Shown piece by piece: positions 1 through 12,059 of a DNA stretch of 64,000 nt (positions are counted from its first letter, which is position 1; the number at the start of each line of letters is the position of its first letter). This DNA is from Erythroxylum novogranatense (Eukaryota > Streptophyta > Magnoliopsida > Malpighiales > Erythroxylaceae): the NCBI GenBank assembly GCA_029891385.1, contig CM057232.1, positions 67,021,824 to 67,085,823 on the forward strand, given 5' to 3'. The notes beneath the pieces are model-generated. The model made no database searches. It saw only the letters and a list, made by a program, of their open reading frames with translations, and had not been told where the DNA came from. The translations under genes were made by a program, and so were the position numbers.

Positions 1-1381
1 ACTTTGGAGAAGTACAATGCCCGACTGGATTGTAAGCAAAAGACAGTAGAATTTGAATTGGATGACGGCAGGAGAGTGGTGTTTTCTGGGGACAGGAAAG
101 CAAGTCCGCCCAGGATTTTTTCAGCTTTGTCAGCAGAGAAGATGATGAGGAAGGGATGTGAGGCGTTTTTGGCCTATATGGTAGACTCCAGGGCAGATAG
201 AGGGAAGCTTGAGGATATTCCAGTAGTCAAGGAATTCTCAGATATCTTTCCCGAGGAATTGCTAGGACTACCGCCAATTAGGGAAATTGAGTTTCGCATT
301 GAGCTCTTTTCAGGTACGGCGCCGATTTCAATTCCGCCTTACCGGATGGCTCCGGCGGAATTGAAGGAGCTTAAGGAGCAATTGGAGGAGTTGTTGGAGA
401 AAGGGTTCGTAAGGCCGAGCTCTTCACCTTGGGGAGCTCCGGTTCTTTTTGTGAAGAAGAAAGATGGATCATTGAGGATGTCTATGGACTACTGGAAACT
501 GAATCAGGTCACTATGAAGAACAGATATCTGCTTCCTCGCATTGATGATCTGTTTGATCAATTGCAAGGGGAGAAAGTCTTCTCCAAGATAGACTTGAGA
601 TCGGGTTATCATCAGCTGAGGATTAAGGAGTCGGATATGCCAAAGTCTACTTTCAGGACTCGGTATGGGCATTTTGAGTTTTTAGTTATGCCTTTCGGAT
701 TGACGAATGCCCCTGCAGCCTTTATGGATTTGATGAATCAGATCTTTAAGCCATTCTTGGACCAATTTATCATTGTCTTTATTGATGATATATTGGTTTA
801 TTCCAAGAGTGATGAGGAGCATGAAGAGCATTTGAGGATTTCTTTGGAGACTTTGAGGAGAAATGAGTTGTATGCCAAATTCGATAAATGCAAATTTTGG
901 CTAAGGGAAGTTACATTTCTTGGACATGTGATCTCAGAGCAAGGAGTGCATGTGGATCCAAAGAAAGTAGAAGCTGTGGTGAATTGGGAAGCCCCGAAGA
1001 ATGTAGCAGAGGTGAGGAGTTTTCTGGGTTTGGCAGGTTTCTACCGAAGGTTTGTGGAGGGATTCTCCATGATAGCCGCTCCGATGACTAAGTTGTTGAG
1101 GAAACATCAGAAATTTATTTGGAGTGATGAATGCCAGAGGAGTTTTGAGGAACTCAAGCACAGATTGACGAGTGCTCCGATTCTGATTTTTCCATCGGGT
1201 GATGAGGGTTATACCGTGTATAGTGATGCTTCGAGGAAGGGTCTTGGTTGTGTATTGATGCAGGGAGACCGGGTGATTGCTTATGCTTCGAGGCAGTTGA
1301 GGCCTTATGAGTTGAACTATCTGACACATGATTTGGAGTTAGCAGCTGTGATCTTTGCCTTGAAAATTTAGAGGCATTATC
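1..1381 (+). pseudogene. Gypsy pol, part 1: reverse transcriptase and start of RNase H
   Basis: This part makes cDNA from the element's RNA. The frame is open from the window start to a TAG at 1369 (expected Trp in LKIWRHYL, so TGG to TAG). The RT fingers/palm region is visible from about residue 75: [14 protein letters not shown], then [13 protein letters not shown], then the catalytic FIDDILVYS at about 775-800, then FLGHVIS and [13 protein letters not shown]. RNase H starts at [14 protein letters not shown] (about 1215-1260). One substitution is notable: DYWKLN where the family has DYRxLN. The ORF continues upstream of the window, so the first Met is not the true start. Confidence 0.9.
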
Positions 1382-1449
1382 TGTAGGAAAATCCCGGGAG
1401 GTACATTACATGTACCAGCAGCGGGATTTTCCTACAGTGGTATCAGAGC
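1381..1449 (+). other. Terminal hairpin plus plus-strand PBS-like sequence
   Basis: CTGTAGGAAAATCCCG (1381-1396) is repeated as its perfect reverse complement ending at 1437. A second inner pair, GGTACAT/ATGTACC, gives a long imperfect hairpin. Directly after it comes TGGTATCAGAGC (1438-1449), the usual initiator-Met primer-binding site of plant copias, but in plus orientation, opposite to the pol remnant. It could belong to the U5 of this family, or be a fused inverted LTR end from aberrant cDNA. Confidence 0.7.
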
Positions 1450-3145
1450 TTGAGATCCACGTTGGATCATGAGCTTGGAGAAGAGAACTAACGATGATGC
1501 TTGTGAGAGAAGAATGAAAAACTAATTTTTCCAAAGAATTAACTCTTTAAACCTTTTTTCTTCTCTTTACGAGCTCCACCGTCGATGCCCCCTTCACCAC
1601 TTCTTATGTCTAGCTTTTAACAATTAAAGAAGACTTAATGCTTGGATAGAAGGCCACACACGTGAATGGTTCTTAACCATTCATTATTTAATAAATAAAC
1701 TAAGCTTTTGAAAAGTCAAAAGCTATCATCTCTTCTCCCAAATTCCAATGTGCAAGGTGGCTTTAATTTATATAATTAATTAATTATTTATTTAATTAAT
1801 TAATGATATAAATAATTGCTAAGGTCGATCCAACTGGGTCATTGGTCCTACCGCCTATCGGCCTCGGTCTTTGAAAACACTCCTAAACCTTTCTTAGCAA
1901 TATTGATGTCGCGATCTCATCGGGACATATCCCAATCCCATTGGGATCCATTTAATCTAATGCTCTCCATAATTGGAACTCGTCCAATTACTATTTTACG
2001 ATTCTCTCAATCACTCTTATGTGTGACCTTTAGGTTCCGGTTATGTTGGCCACTTAGATTAACAATTAATCTGAGCAAGTCATGAGCGAGATCTAGCAAC
2101 ACATCATGACCCCCAATTGACCGGAAAGTAATCGGTTTGATGTATTCATCACGAACGGATCACGAACCCTTCCATAGACAATTCTTGTGCAATTCGTCCT
2201 TTCACCATCCTATACCCCACTTGGTTATGAGTATGGTCAAAGTGTCAACTCTTACTAGACCAAGTCCAGCCAGTGATAATAGTTCTCGTCCTAGGACTCA
2301 TTACTCTATATGTCCATGAAGACACTCTTCATGACATATTCACTCGCCGAGAGATTTCAGGTAATGATCCCGACAAGAGGCCACGGTATCTCTTCTCGCT
2401 AATCCGAAGTGGTGAATCCTATATTGGCTACTCAATTACCTTCAATACCTCAAGTCGCACCCAAGCACCACCCTATGAGTTACCTCTGAGAAGGCAACAA
2501 GGAATGGAGTCAAAGCACGTGATCAAGATTCAAGATAGCCTTGAGTACCTCAAGTCTAAGGATACTTGCACCATTGCTATGATGAGATTATCACTGACAC
2601 TTAGATAAGATATCCATGTGATGATCTCATGGCAGGTCATCCAATGAACTTACTACCGCTAGTAAGCATCCACATGTCAATTCTAAATATCTCATATTTA
2701 CGGTTTACGAGATCCACCGCTGATCCAATCAAGGAATATGACATGTGCTAGTCTATCCGGATTAATGATGTCCACCTCATTAATCCTATGACTAGGAGAA
2801 TTTAGATCTTGACATAATTGCACATGATAGGAATCTCGAGTATGATCACATCATAATTTCCTTCATGCTATGTCATATATCATGGACTTCATTAATCTTA
2901 TTAAAGATCCAATCAATTCATAAACAATGTTCATGAACATCAAATTAATGAATTATGCCTTTTCTTTATTTATTCATTCATGCATACATTTGTGAATAAA
3001 ACGCGCTAAAGGGATTGCCTTTAGGGCGCAAATAAACAATCAAATCCTTGAATAAGTTGACTTATCCAATGTACAAGTCGACTTATCGGTATGCAAAAAA
3101 GCATAAGTCGACTTACACATGGTACAAGTCGACTTACCACTTACA
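1382..3145 (-). repeat. 3' LTR of the truncated Angela-like copia
   Basis: On the minus strand this block starts TGTAAGTGG right after the polypurine tract AAGTGGGAG (3149-3157) and ends TTTTCCTACA, a TGTA/TACA inverted terminus. It has no coding signal. Near 3054-3136 it holds four copies of an AAGTYGACTT palindrome. The outer 56 bp form a hairpin followed by a primer-binding-site word in the opposite orientation, listed separately. With no second LTR in the window, the extent is inferred from the polypurine tract and the insertion boundary. Confidence 0.65.
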
Positions 3146-3148
3146 AAT

Positions 3149-5003
3149 CTCCCACTTGACCTAAAGCCAATCGCCTTGGTATCTAATACCATAAGCGCGT
3201 CCATGAGAATCACAATTCTCCTGTGACAATGGCTTTGTCAACGGATCAGCAACACTTTGCTCTGTGGGAATTCTCTCTATCAGGATATCATCTTGACTAA
3301 TGATCTCCCGAATCGGCGGAGTACATGTTCGGATCGTCGATGAGACCTTGGTTCCTTTGCTTGCGCATTAGCCCCATTGTATCACAATACAATCCAATGG
3401 GACCATCACAGCTAGGGACTAGATCAAGTTCAGTAATGAACTTCTTGATCCAAACTGCTTCCTTTGCGCATCTCATGCGGCAGGTACTCTGCCTCGGTTG
3501 TTGAATCAGCAGTCCTCTCTTGTTTGGAACTCTTTCCAACTGACCGCCACGCTATTCAGTGTGAATGTATATAACCTGATCATGATTCAGAATCATCCTT
3601 ATCAGATTAGATACTGGCATCTGAATGCTCGCTCACGTGGAGATTTCCATCTCCAAACATCAAGAAAACATCCTTAGTGCTTCACAAGTACTTGAGGATA
3701 TTCTTGACAGCCACCCAGTGACCCTCACTAGGAACCGATTGGTATCTGCTCGTAACACTTAGAGCATACGATACATCGGGCTTCGTACATAGCATCGTTT
3801 CATGCTAAACCTCTTTAGCATCTCAACTATGTACGATGCTTGTGAAAGACCAAGCAACCTTTGATCTATTTCTATAAATCTATATCCCAAGGATATAAGT
3901 TGCTTTACCAAGGTCTTTCAAGGCAAATTGTTTAGACAACCAAATTTTAACTGATTGCAGCATAAAGACATCGTTTCCGAGTAACAGTATATCATCTACA
4001 TACAACACAAGGAATACGATTGCAGTCCCATTAACCTTCTTATACATACAATAATCATCCGAATTTTATGAGAAACTAAACTCTTTGATTAACTCGTCAA
4101 AATGGACATTTCAACTCCTGGATGCTTGCGTCAATCCATACATGGATTTCTGAAGCTTGCATACCATTTCGCCATCATAGGAGGTGAAGCCCTCTGGTTG
4201 TGTCATATACACATTCTCGGGTAGATTTCCTCTCAGGAAAGCTGTCTTCACATCCATTTGCCATATCTCATAATCATAATGAGTGGCTATGGCTAGGAGT
4301 ATCCTAATGGATTTAAGCATTGCTACTAGGCTGAAGGTCTCGTCGTAGTCAACTCCTTGTCTTCGACTCTCGCTTCATAGGTAATCAGATTACCATCCAT
4401 GTTGGTTTTCTTCTAAAACCTCTTTGCACCCTGTGGGTTTTATCCCTTTAGGTGCAACAACCAAAGTCCATACTTGGTTTACATACATGGAATCCATTTC
4501 AGACTTCATGGCACGGAGCCATTTGTCAAACTCTGAACTTTTCAGAACCTTTTCATAGGTAGCAGGCTCATCATCTCGTATGAGCAATACGTCATTCTGT
4601 TCCCCAACGAGAAATCGATATCTCTCGGGAGCAGGCGTATCCTACATGACCTCTGAACTTCGTGTGTAATGAAGGTTGAATCTATTATCTCATCTGTATG
4701 AGTTACGATTGCGAGTTCAGCGATTGATCTGCGTTTGTTCGAGCATCTTGAACTTCTCTAAGTTCAACTTTGCTCCCACTGTCTTCTTGTAAAAGAACTC
4801 TTTCTTTAAGAAAACAGCATGCTTTGAAACAAACAACTTTTGTTCCTAAGCAAGGTAGAATTAATATTCCACGAACAAACACTTGTCAGCTTTTACATTA
4901 AATGTATCTGACTGTGTTTGCTACACTTAAGCAGGAAAACCCCAAACTTTTAGATGAGAAAGATAGAGCTTTCTGTTAGTCCATATCTCCATATGGAGTA
5001 ACA
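3149..5003 (-). pseudogene. Copia pol remnant: integrase end, RT, RNase H
   Basis: Read from 5003 leftwards, the minus strand gives the end of integrase (EIWTNRKLYLSHLKVWG, 4927-5000), the pre-RT region (4390-4587, with FDKWLRAMKSEMDSM), RT (4111-4320, with IWQMDVKTAFLRGN and MTQPEGF), and RNase H (3297-3539, with KEAVWIKKFITEL and LYCDTMG). Many frameshifts separate these blocks, and only short reading frames survive. The end of pol (about 3165-3300) resembles ADPLTKPLSQ and a short tail, then the polypurine tract. There is no intact product. Confidence 0.85.
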
Positions 5004-6834
5004 TTATCTGTATGGAGTCTAGACGAGGATCTTTACCGATCACAAGAGTCTTAAGTATTTGTTGAGCCAGAAGGAGCTGAATTTGAGGCAGAGAAGGTGG
5101 ATCGAGTTGCTTAAGGATTATGATTTGCTGATTGAGTATCACCCGGGCAAGGCCAATGTAGTGGTGGATGCTTTGAGTAGGAAGTCTTCGATTGCTCATA
5201 TTCGGTCAGCTTATCTTCCTTTATTGGAAGAGATGGCCAAGCTTAAGATAAGCTTGAAACAGGAGGAGTCGGATTGTCTTCTAGCTAACTTTCAAGTGAG
5301 ACCGATACTCAGGGAGAAAGTTAGAGAGTTGCAGGTTCAAGATGCAGAGTTGAGCAGACTCAGGGATGAAATTCAGAATGGTAAGAATTCTGAGGTAATA
5401 GTGAGGGATGATGGGCTTATGACAGTGGGGAACAGGTTGTGTGTTCCAGATGTGCAGGAGGTTAAGGCTGAGATTATGGATGAGGCACACAATGCGCCTT
5501 ACGCCATGCATCCATGTAGCACCAGGATGTACAGGGATTTGCGAGAGCATTTTTGATGGAAGGGCATGAAGAGGGATGTAGCAGAGTTCGTGAGTAAGTG
5601 TCTAGTGTGTCAGCAAGTCAAAGCTGAACACCAGGCACCTTCAGGCAAGTTGAGGCCATTGTCCATCCCGAAATGGAAGTGGCAAAAGGTGACCATGGAC
5701 TTTCTGATGGGTTTGCCTAAGACCAGTAGGAAGCACGATGCGATTTGGGTTATTGTGGATCGGTTGACGAAGTCAGCTCACTTTTTGGCAATTAAATAGA
5801 CTGATTCTTTGCATGTGCTAACAACGAAGTATATCGATGAGATAGTGAGATTACATGAGATTCCGGATTCCATCGTTTCAGATAGTGATCCTTGGTTTAC
5901 TTCGAGATTTTGGGAAAGTTTGCAGGAAGCTTTGGGTACTAAGCTGAATTTTAGTACAGCTTTTCACCCTCAGACGGATGGTTAATCTGAGAGGACCATT
6001 CGGACACTTGAGGGAATGCTCAGGGCTTGTGTGATGAACTTCAAAGGAGCTTGGGATGAGCATTTGCCATTGGTCGAATTCGCCTATAATAATTCGTACC
6101 ATTCGAGCACTCAGATGGCTCCATATGAGGCTTTGTATGGGAGGAGATGTAGAACTCCGATTTGTTGGGATGAAGAAGGAGAGAGGAAACTGGTAGGACT
6201 AGAATTGATTCAGACGACAGTTGAAAAAGTCAATCTAGTTAAGCAGCGACTTAAGGCAGCACAGGATAGGATGAAGAGCTACATTGATGCACACCGAAAG
6301 CAGATGGAGTTTGAAGTCGGTGAAAAAGTGTTCCTTAAGACGTCTCCTTGGAAAGGAGTTATGAGATTTGGAAAGAAGGGAAAATTGAGTCCGAGGTATG
6401 TGGGTCCTTATGAGATCCTTGAGAGGATTGGGTCACTCGCTTACAGATTGGCGTTACCTCTGGAATTGTCTCAGATTCATAATGTTTTCCATGTGTCCAT
6501 GTTGAGGAGGTATAGATCGGATCCTTCTCATGTTATTCAGACTAGTGAGGTTCAGTTGCGGGATGATTTGAGTTATGAAGAGCAACCAGTGGAGATTTTG
6601 GATACTAAGGAAAAAGTCCTCAGGAACAAGACCATTCAGTTAGTTAAAGTCCTGTGGAGGAACCATTCGGTAGAGGAGGCTACATGGGAGCCATTGGAAG
6701 CCATGAAGGGGAAGTATCCGCATCTCTTCGATGGTTCAGGTAATAATTTCGAGGACGAAATTTCTTTTAAGAGGGGGAGAAATGTTGGACCTCGAATTTT
6801 TCTTTATGATGTCATTAAGCGTGAATTGTGTTAA
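5004..6834 (+). pseudogene. Gypsy pol, part 2: RNase H end, integrase, chromodomain
   Basis: The first codons after the copia insertion read [21 protein letters not shown], the exact continuation of RNase H. The connection region ends with [15 protein letters not shown]. Integrase follows with an HHCC-type finger ([11 protein letters not shown], then CLVCQQVKAEH) and the DDE core ([22 protein letters not shown]). The C-terminus has a GPYEILERIG segment and a chromodomain-like end (VLWRNHSVEEATWEP), which in this group can guide integration to marked chromatin. In-frame stops at 5020, 5554, 5797 and 5983 each replace an expected codon. Most fit single C/G transitions. The frame runs past the polypurine tract to 6834, slightly into the LTR. 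Confidence 0.88.
6769..6782 (+). other. Polypurine tract of the gypsy element
   Basis: AAGAGGGGGAGAAA lies directly before the 3' LTR start TGTTGG. It would prime plus-strand DNA synthesis. Confidence 0.75.
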
Positions 6835-8984
6835 TTATGTGATTATGCCTTAGTTTGAGGAAATTGGGAGTATTAATGAATAATTGAGATTTATTTGAGT
6901 TTAATGTGATTTAAATAGGAATTAAAGGATAAAAGTTTATGAGGGCTTTTTGGGAAGATTGCTTAAGTTGGATAGGTTAAGGCTTTGCATAGGAGGGCAT
7001 TTTAGTCCTTGTCTAATCCATTAGGCTTAAGTGAAAGAGTTAGAAGAAAATAGAAGAAAGAAAAGAAAGAAAAAGAGAAGAGGAAAGTATCGTGGGTGAG
7101 GAGAAAGGAGAGCTTGCGATCTTTGTGATTTCTGATAGATTTGAAGCTCATTCCTAGTAAGTTAGCTTCTTTCCATCTTGTTTTAGTTGGATTAAACTCT
7201 AGAATCAATTTGTATGAGTTAGAATCGGTGGTTTAGGGTTTAAAGGTAAAAATGAATAGATTTCCTTGAGTTGTTGGATGTGTGACTGATTTTGAGGTTT
7301 GATTGAGTTAGAAATGTAGTTTGAGACTTGAATCAAGGTTTAGGTGTGTTGCATTTGTGTTTGGGTAAGGATTGAAGTGTGAAAATGCAGGAAAATCGGG
7401 TTCGAAGTCGTTCTCCAGGCCCACACGTCGCGACGTGCGTATGAACACGCCGCGACGTGCGAGTTCATCGCGACGAACAAATTTTAGGTTCGCCGTGACG
7501 TGTGGGAAGGGCAACGTCGCGACGAGCGTGAGGAGCACGCCATGACGTCTTGAGGAAATGGTGCCGCGCCATGGCACACTTGCGCAGCGCGCCACGGTGG
7601 CGCAGGCGTTCACGTGATTACGAGCGAGCTTCATTGCAATGAGCCCCTATTTCTAGCAACGATGAATTTTAGTCTTTTGGGCATATCTTTTGGTGTAGAT
7701 GTCCAAACAAGGTGATTTCAGATTCGTTGTGAACTAGGAAGAAAGGGCTACAAGTTGTATGAAGAAGGGAAGTTCGGAATGAGCCTCTAAGGGTTCGGGA
7801 ATTTAGATGGAAGTCGTATGTAGACTTTTAGTGCTTTACTTTTGATTTTCAAGCTTTATGGAATAGTTCTTTTGAATATTAATTGAATGGGAACTTGGTT
7901 TGATATAGGAAACCAAGCCGATCTGATCCAATTGTAAGAGGAAGGACCACAGTGAGTTGGATACTCAAGCGATATTAGGTGGGTAATATATTTATGGTTA
8001 TTGTGTGTATGGGCAAATTGCCTTCTGTATGCTTGCTTGCATGTGTGTGATACTGCTTGTATTGAATTATGAGAAATATTGCAAATACATTGTGAGCATG
8101 ATTATGTACTGCCTTGATAGGCATTATGGCCTTTTGTGAGAATGAAAAGAATGAAAAGTATGATAAAATGCTTTGAGTATGAAACGAATGGTTATGTGCT
8201 TTGTTTGGGTGAGAGAGTAATGGATGGAGTCACGTGCACGTCGACGTATAGCCTTCTCCCGGCTGCCCGCTTGAGGCAACGAGATCCTTGAGAAATCGGA
8301 CTCGGATAGTTTACGGAATAAACTTCGGTTTATCCGGATCGTTTTACGAAACTCTCGAACCATTTGTTGTGCATTGCATGACTGATTTGTTAGAAATGAT
8401 GCATAATAATTGTTATGTTGTGAAGCAGGAATTGCATGACATATTCTCTTGATGGCTGTGTGAATGTGAATCAATTGCTAAGTGTTGACTTGCTATACTC
8501 GTATACATATATGCTTGAATGTGTGGCTCGTTGCCAATGGCTATAAATGTATATGCCACTGAGCTTCGCAGCTCACCCCTTTATCTCCCACTCCTCAGGT
8601 GCAGAGCGGGACGATCGTTGATATTGCAAGGCATCGGAAACTTCAAGCTAGTTAGGAGCTTTGTATTACGTTAGTATTTTGGTTAGCCCGCCAAGCATAT
8701 CGTCATGGAGCATATTCATGTATTTTGGATTTACACTTTATTCTGCATTATGCTATTTTGAGAATACTTGTTGAATTTCTTCGGATTCTAATGGCATGAA
8801 GCCCCTTGGTTTTTGGGGTGTTTAATTAGAACGATTGTGTGTATGTTATTATGTATGCGAACCGCATGTGTGAATCAAAATTATGTATGGATGTTGGGAT
8901 CGGGTCCGATAGGTTTGGGAGCTCGTCGCTGGCACAGCCCGAGGGGCCACCTCGGGAATAGGGATCCGGGACCTGGGCCCAACA
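6783..8984 (+). repeat. 3' LTR of the gypsy chromovirus (about 2.2 kb)
   Basis: The LTR begins TGTTGGACC after the polypurine tract and ends GGGCCCAACA, giving a 6-bp TGTTGG/CCAACA terminal inverted repeat. Inside it are a GC-rich stretch with repeated CGTCGCGACG-like words (7425-7550) and a CG-rich end (8890-8984). No second LTR is in the window, so the right boundary rests on the terminal inverted repeat alone. Confidence 0.7.
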
Positions 8985-10139
8985 GAGCCTCTTTAAATCT
9001 TTTGGTCCTAGCTTTAGTCATGGACCATTCTGGTATAACTCGATTATTCGTGTTCTCGCTTACACCAGATACTCACTAAACTTTTAGTTTGAATAATAAA
9101 AATAGTTTCTTTGCAAAATACAAAAGCAAGGCTCTGTATAATTGATGTCCTTTTTTCGACGCTTGTAAAACGAAGAATTTTGTGTATTGAGATTGTTGTT
9201 ATTGTTGTTGTACTCTTAATAAAATTTTCAATTTAACATGTAAACTTATTACAAAATTTTATATAATTTTTAAGTTAATATAGTAGGTATATTTATTTTC
9301 TAATATACTAATATGTTGATATATTACGCATCTGTTGTATAGAAGGAAAAATTAGGTAGACAGAATCATATTAATTAATAAAACTTATCATTATTTCTAG
9401 TAAATTAAAATCTAATATAAAACCTATTGTTTTCAAAATATTATGAATGAACTTAAGTAGACGGAAAAATTAACAAAATTAAAATTTCGTTAATTAAGTG
9501 TTACATTATGATTGGCGTGACATATATTTATTTTTAATCACTATATAAGCTCCATTACTACGGTTATGTCATATGGTAGTATGGGGCTCAAGTGTATGAT
9601 TTTATTAAGTTGTATAAGTTTTAATTTAAATTCTTAATAAAATCTATTTAATTTAAATTAATTTTAATAAAATAAAACTAAAAATAATTTTATTAAATTT
9701 CTAAATTTCTTATTCTATTTTTTCACCCAAATTTTCATCATTCAAACCTCTTACTAGCTTTTTAGAGAACATGTCAAGGACAATGATCGAATCAATGTGC
9801 TTCCCTCTGATTCTATCATTAATCAACCAATTCCAATCATTAGAAATAGCCACAAAACTTTTTGGATAAATCTGGATAAAGTGTACAGGTACGTCAACTA
9901 TTTTCCACTCTCCAACCTACAGTTCATAAATCTTGCCAGGATGTCTAGGGATCCCTATCGTGGCGTGGTTGGGTCGGTCGTGCTAGGCCCAAACTCACTC
10001 AAAATGACTCATAGACTGATCGGTTCACCCCGCAAGGACTAACCCAATTCCTATCGATTATGCTAGGCCCAGGCCCTAGTCCACGCATCCACGACCCACT
10101 GGCAGGTGGAAGTCTCCCATGCATACGTAAAGACCTAAA
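8985..10139. other. Intergenic, AT-rich; no gene recognised
   Basis: Sequence after the gypsy LTR is AT-rich, especially 9230-9720. A short plus frame at 9797-10042 has no recognisable domain. 9950-10140 is more GC-rich and may belong with the LTR fragment that follows. Confidence 0.5.
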
Positions 10140-10380
10140 CCTAGCATCTATTCCATATATAAGGTATAACTTTGCCATGAAACAGGTACGTGATCAGAAC
10201 CCTAGCTTCTTCGTTCTTATCTATCAAATACTCACCAAAAAGACTAACTTGAGCATCAGAGGGGCTTGTCGGTTATCAACCCCCGGCGTGCCTTGCTTTG
10301 TTTTGCAGGTATTCTCTCATTCAAGACGACAACCCCATGGATCCGAACAACAACGTCCAGCCTTGCCAGAGTCAGGCTGA
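10140..10380 (+). repeat. Possible Tat/Ogre-type gypsy LTR end fragment
   Basis: The stretch ACTAACTTGAGCATCAGAGG, then a CCCCCGG block and TTTTGCAGGT (10243-10312), resembles the conserved U5 end of Tat/Ogre/Retand-type LTRs (ACTTGAGCGTCGGAG followed by TTTGCAGGT). No flanking coding sequence or matching second LTR was found. It is probably a relic. Confidence 0.4.
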
Positions 10381-10829
10381 ACCATGACGAATACAAAACA
10401 AGTCATTACAAGACCCTCATATAAAGTTGCTTACATATCTAAAAACATCAAACAAACCAGTTGATATCTATTTCATACACAAAATATTTCAACTGATGAT
10501 CTCCATAATTACTAAAATACCATAGAGGAGTAGGGAGCTTTGGATCAAGTTCTAGGGAGTTTCACACATAGTTATGTTACCAGTACAATTTTTCTAGGGA
10601 GCTTTGGATCAAATTCTTTTCGTGCATGATTTTTCTATAGAATTAAATCCTTTCATCATACAATGTTCCAATTAAATATATATCGTAAATTTAATGTCTA
10701 TTATATTTGAGTCAAATCATGTTAGTTTTCCACCATTAGTTATTGATTCAATTAACGACATTTGTAAATTATTTTACAAAGTTTCATTCCACCTTATTTA
10801 AGGATTTCTCAAATTAATTCTAATTGAGA

Positions 10830-11985
10830 ACAAGGAAACATTCTCCCTAATTACTTTAGGGTGATAAATCCTATATTGCTTAGTTAACTACCGTCAAATA
10901 GTTTATGCTACTTCTAATGAATGCTAACTAAGCTAACCTTGACTAGAACAGGTTATAAGTAGTACTAAAATATATCAATCCCTATACAAGATAACTTTGG
11001 AGATCTTAAGTCAAAGGATCACTTATATAATCATCATAATGAGAATTTCCATAGATATACAAATAATGTTCCAAATGGATTTCTCATATGGAGTCAATTT
11101 AGTGAATTTGTTCTCTAACAAGCACCCTCACGTTTTTTATAGATATCTCCATACTTTAGTTAACGAGATCAATTATTTCCTTCACAAGGAAAAACAAAAT
11201 GAGTGTTACTCTTTTATGCTCTATTAATGTTTAGTCTTAATAGGACAATAACTATAAACACTTTAAAGATAATACAAGAATGCAATATGAATCCCATAAT
11301 TATGGCCTGATCATAATTTTATTTGCAATGTTTATTTATTCTATGGATTTTATCATATACATCTAAATATGTATAAAATAAAGAATGTCTTTAAATTATT
11401 TTGTCACTAAATTACAACCAACTAGTTAGCTGTAAGGCATGAACTAATAATATCTCACTTGTACTAAACCAATCGTTTAAGTATCATATACCATATCTCC
11501 ATATGACGATCATGCATAGGTTTAGTGAGAGAATTGTATAAGAGTAGTTGTTTAAATCTTAAAACTCTTATCTTAATTATTATTATAATTAAGTGAAATT
11601 GCCTAAATACATACTTGGATCTTTAATGAGACCTTAGCTTCTTTCGCATTCTCAATGGCTCTAATGTTATATAGTACATTACTATCTTGAATAATACAAT
11701 GACTATATCAAGTTCATTAAAGAACTTATTAATCTAAATAATCGTTTTTACTAAATGAAAAATGTATTATGGATTAATTAGTAACCATTGCTAAATTGTA
11801 ACCTTTCCAAACTCAAAATAACATTGTTCTAAGTAAATTATAACGTAATCATGATTTACTTCTAAGGTTAATATATTTATAATTCCACAATAAGATATCT
11901 GAGGTAATTTGAGAGCTTAATTTAATTCCACAAGACATCTAAGGTACTTTGAGGGGTATAATCTCAATTCCATAGACTGTAGAAC
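10830..11985 (-). mobile_element. Very decayed Ty1/copia remnant, related to the one at 1382
   Basis: Text near 10858-10900 parallels the LTR block near 2410-2450. The minus-strand RNase H/LTR junction words at 11450-11480 and 11600-11760 parallel 3150-3180 and 3320-3460, for example a truncated polypurine tract and the CTTGGATC...ATGAGACCTTAGCTTC stretch. The order LTR then RNase H is the same as in the better-preserved copy. Coding potential is lost completely. Confidence 0.5.
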
Positions 11986-12059
11986 TAACAAACAGAGTTA
12001 TCCTATAAGAGATTAGATCCACTCTATTTTCTCTTAACCCTGAAAAAGCCCAAGTCAAG

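Larger units (their letters stand above)
1382..5003 (-). mobile_element. 5'-truncated Ty1/copia (Angela/BARE-like) in gypsy RNase H
   Basis: The insert starts TGTAGG and ends GTAACA, with the 5-bp duplication TTATC at 1377-1381 and 5004-5008. Because the target continues TGTA, an 11-bp repeat CATTATCTGTA is visible on both sides. On the minus strand it contains, from right to left, the end of integrase, RT, RNase H, a polypurine tract and a long LTR-like block. The 5' LTR, gag, protease and most of integrase are absent, so it is 5'-truncated although its ends look like a regular integration. The RT phrase IWQMDVKTAFL and an LTR of about 1.8 kb resemble the Angela/BARE lineage. Confidence 0.8.
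1..8984 (+). mobile_element. Ty3/gypsy chromovirus (Tekay/Del type), 3' part
   Basis: The element enters the window already inside pol, so its 5' LTR, gag and protease lie upstream. It carries reverse transcriptase, RNase H, integrase and a C-terminal chromodomain, then a polypurine tract and a 3' LTR. The order and motif wording match the Tekay/Del clade of chromoviruses. A copia fragment (1382-5003) splits it inside RNase H. Removing that fragment and one TTATC copy (3627 bp) restores the same reading frame. Stops at 1369, 5020, 5554, 5797 and 5983 show it is dead. Flanking target duplication cannot be checked because the left end is missing. Confidence 0.9.

Noticed and set aside
1438..1449. 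PBS as proof of a separate plus-strand LTR element with a 56-bp LTR
   Set aside because: No plus-strand internal region or second LTR follows. Reported as an anomaly of the copia terminus instead.
1816..2608. Overlapping plus frames of 60-111 codons
   Set aside because: They lie in the LTR block of a minus-strand copia and show no domain or codon pattern.
7227..7242. GGTTTAGGGTTTAAAG, telomere-like word
   Set aside because: A single occurrence inside an LTR, not a telomeric tract.
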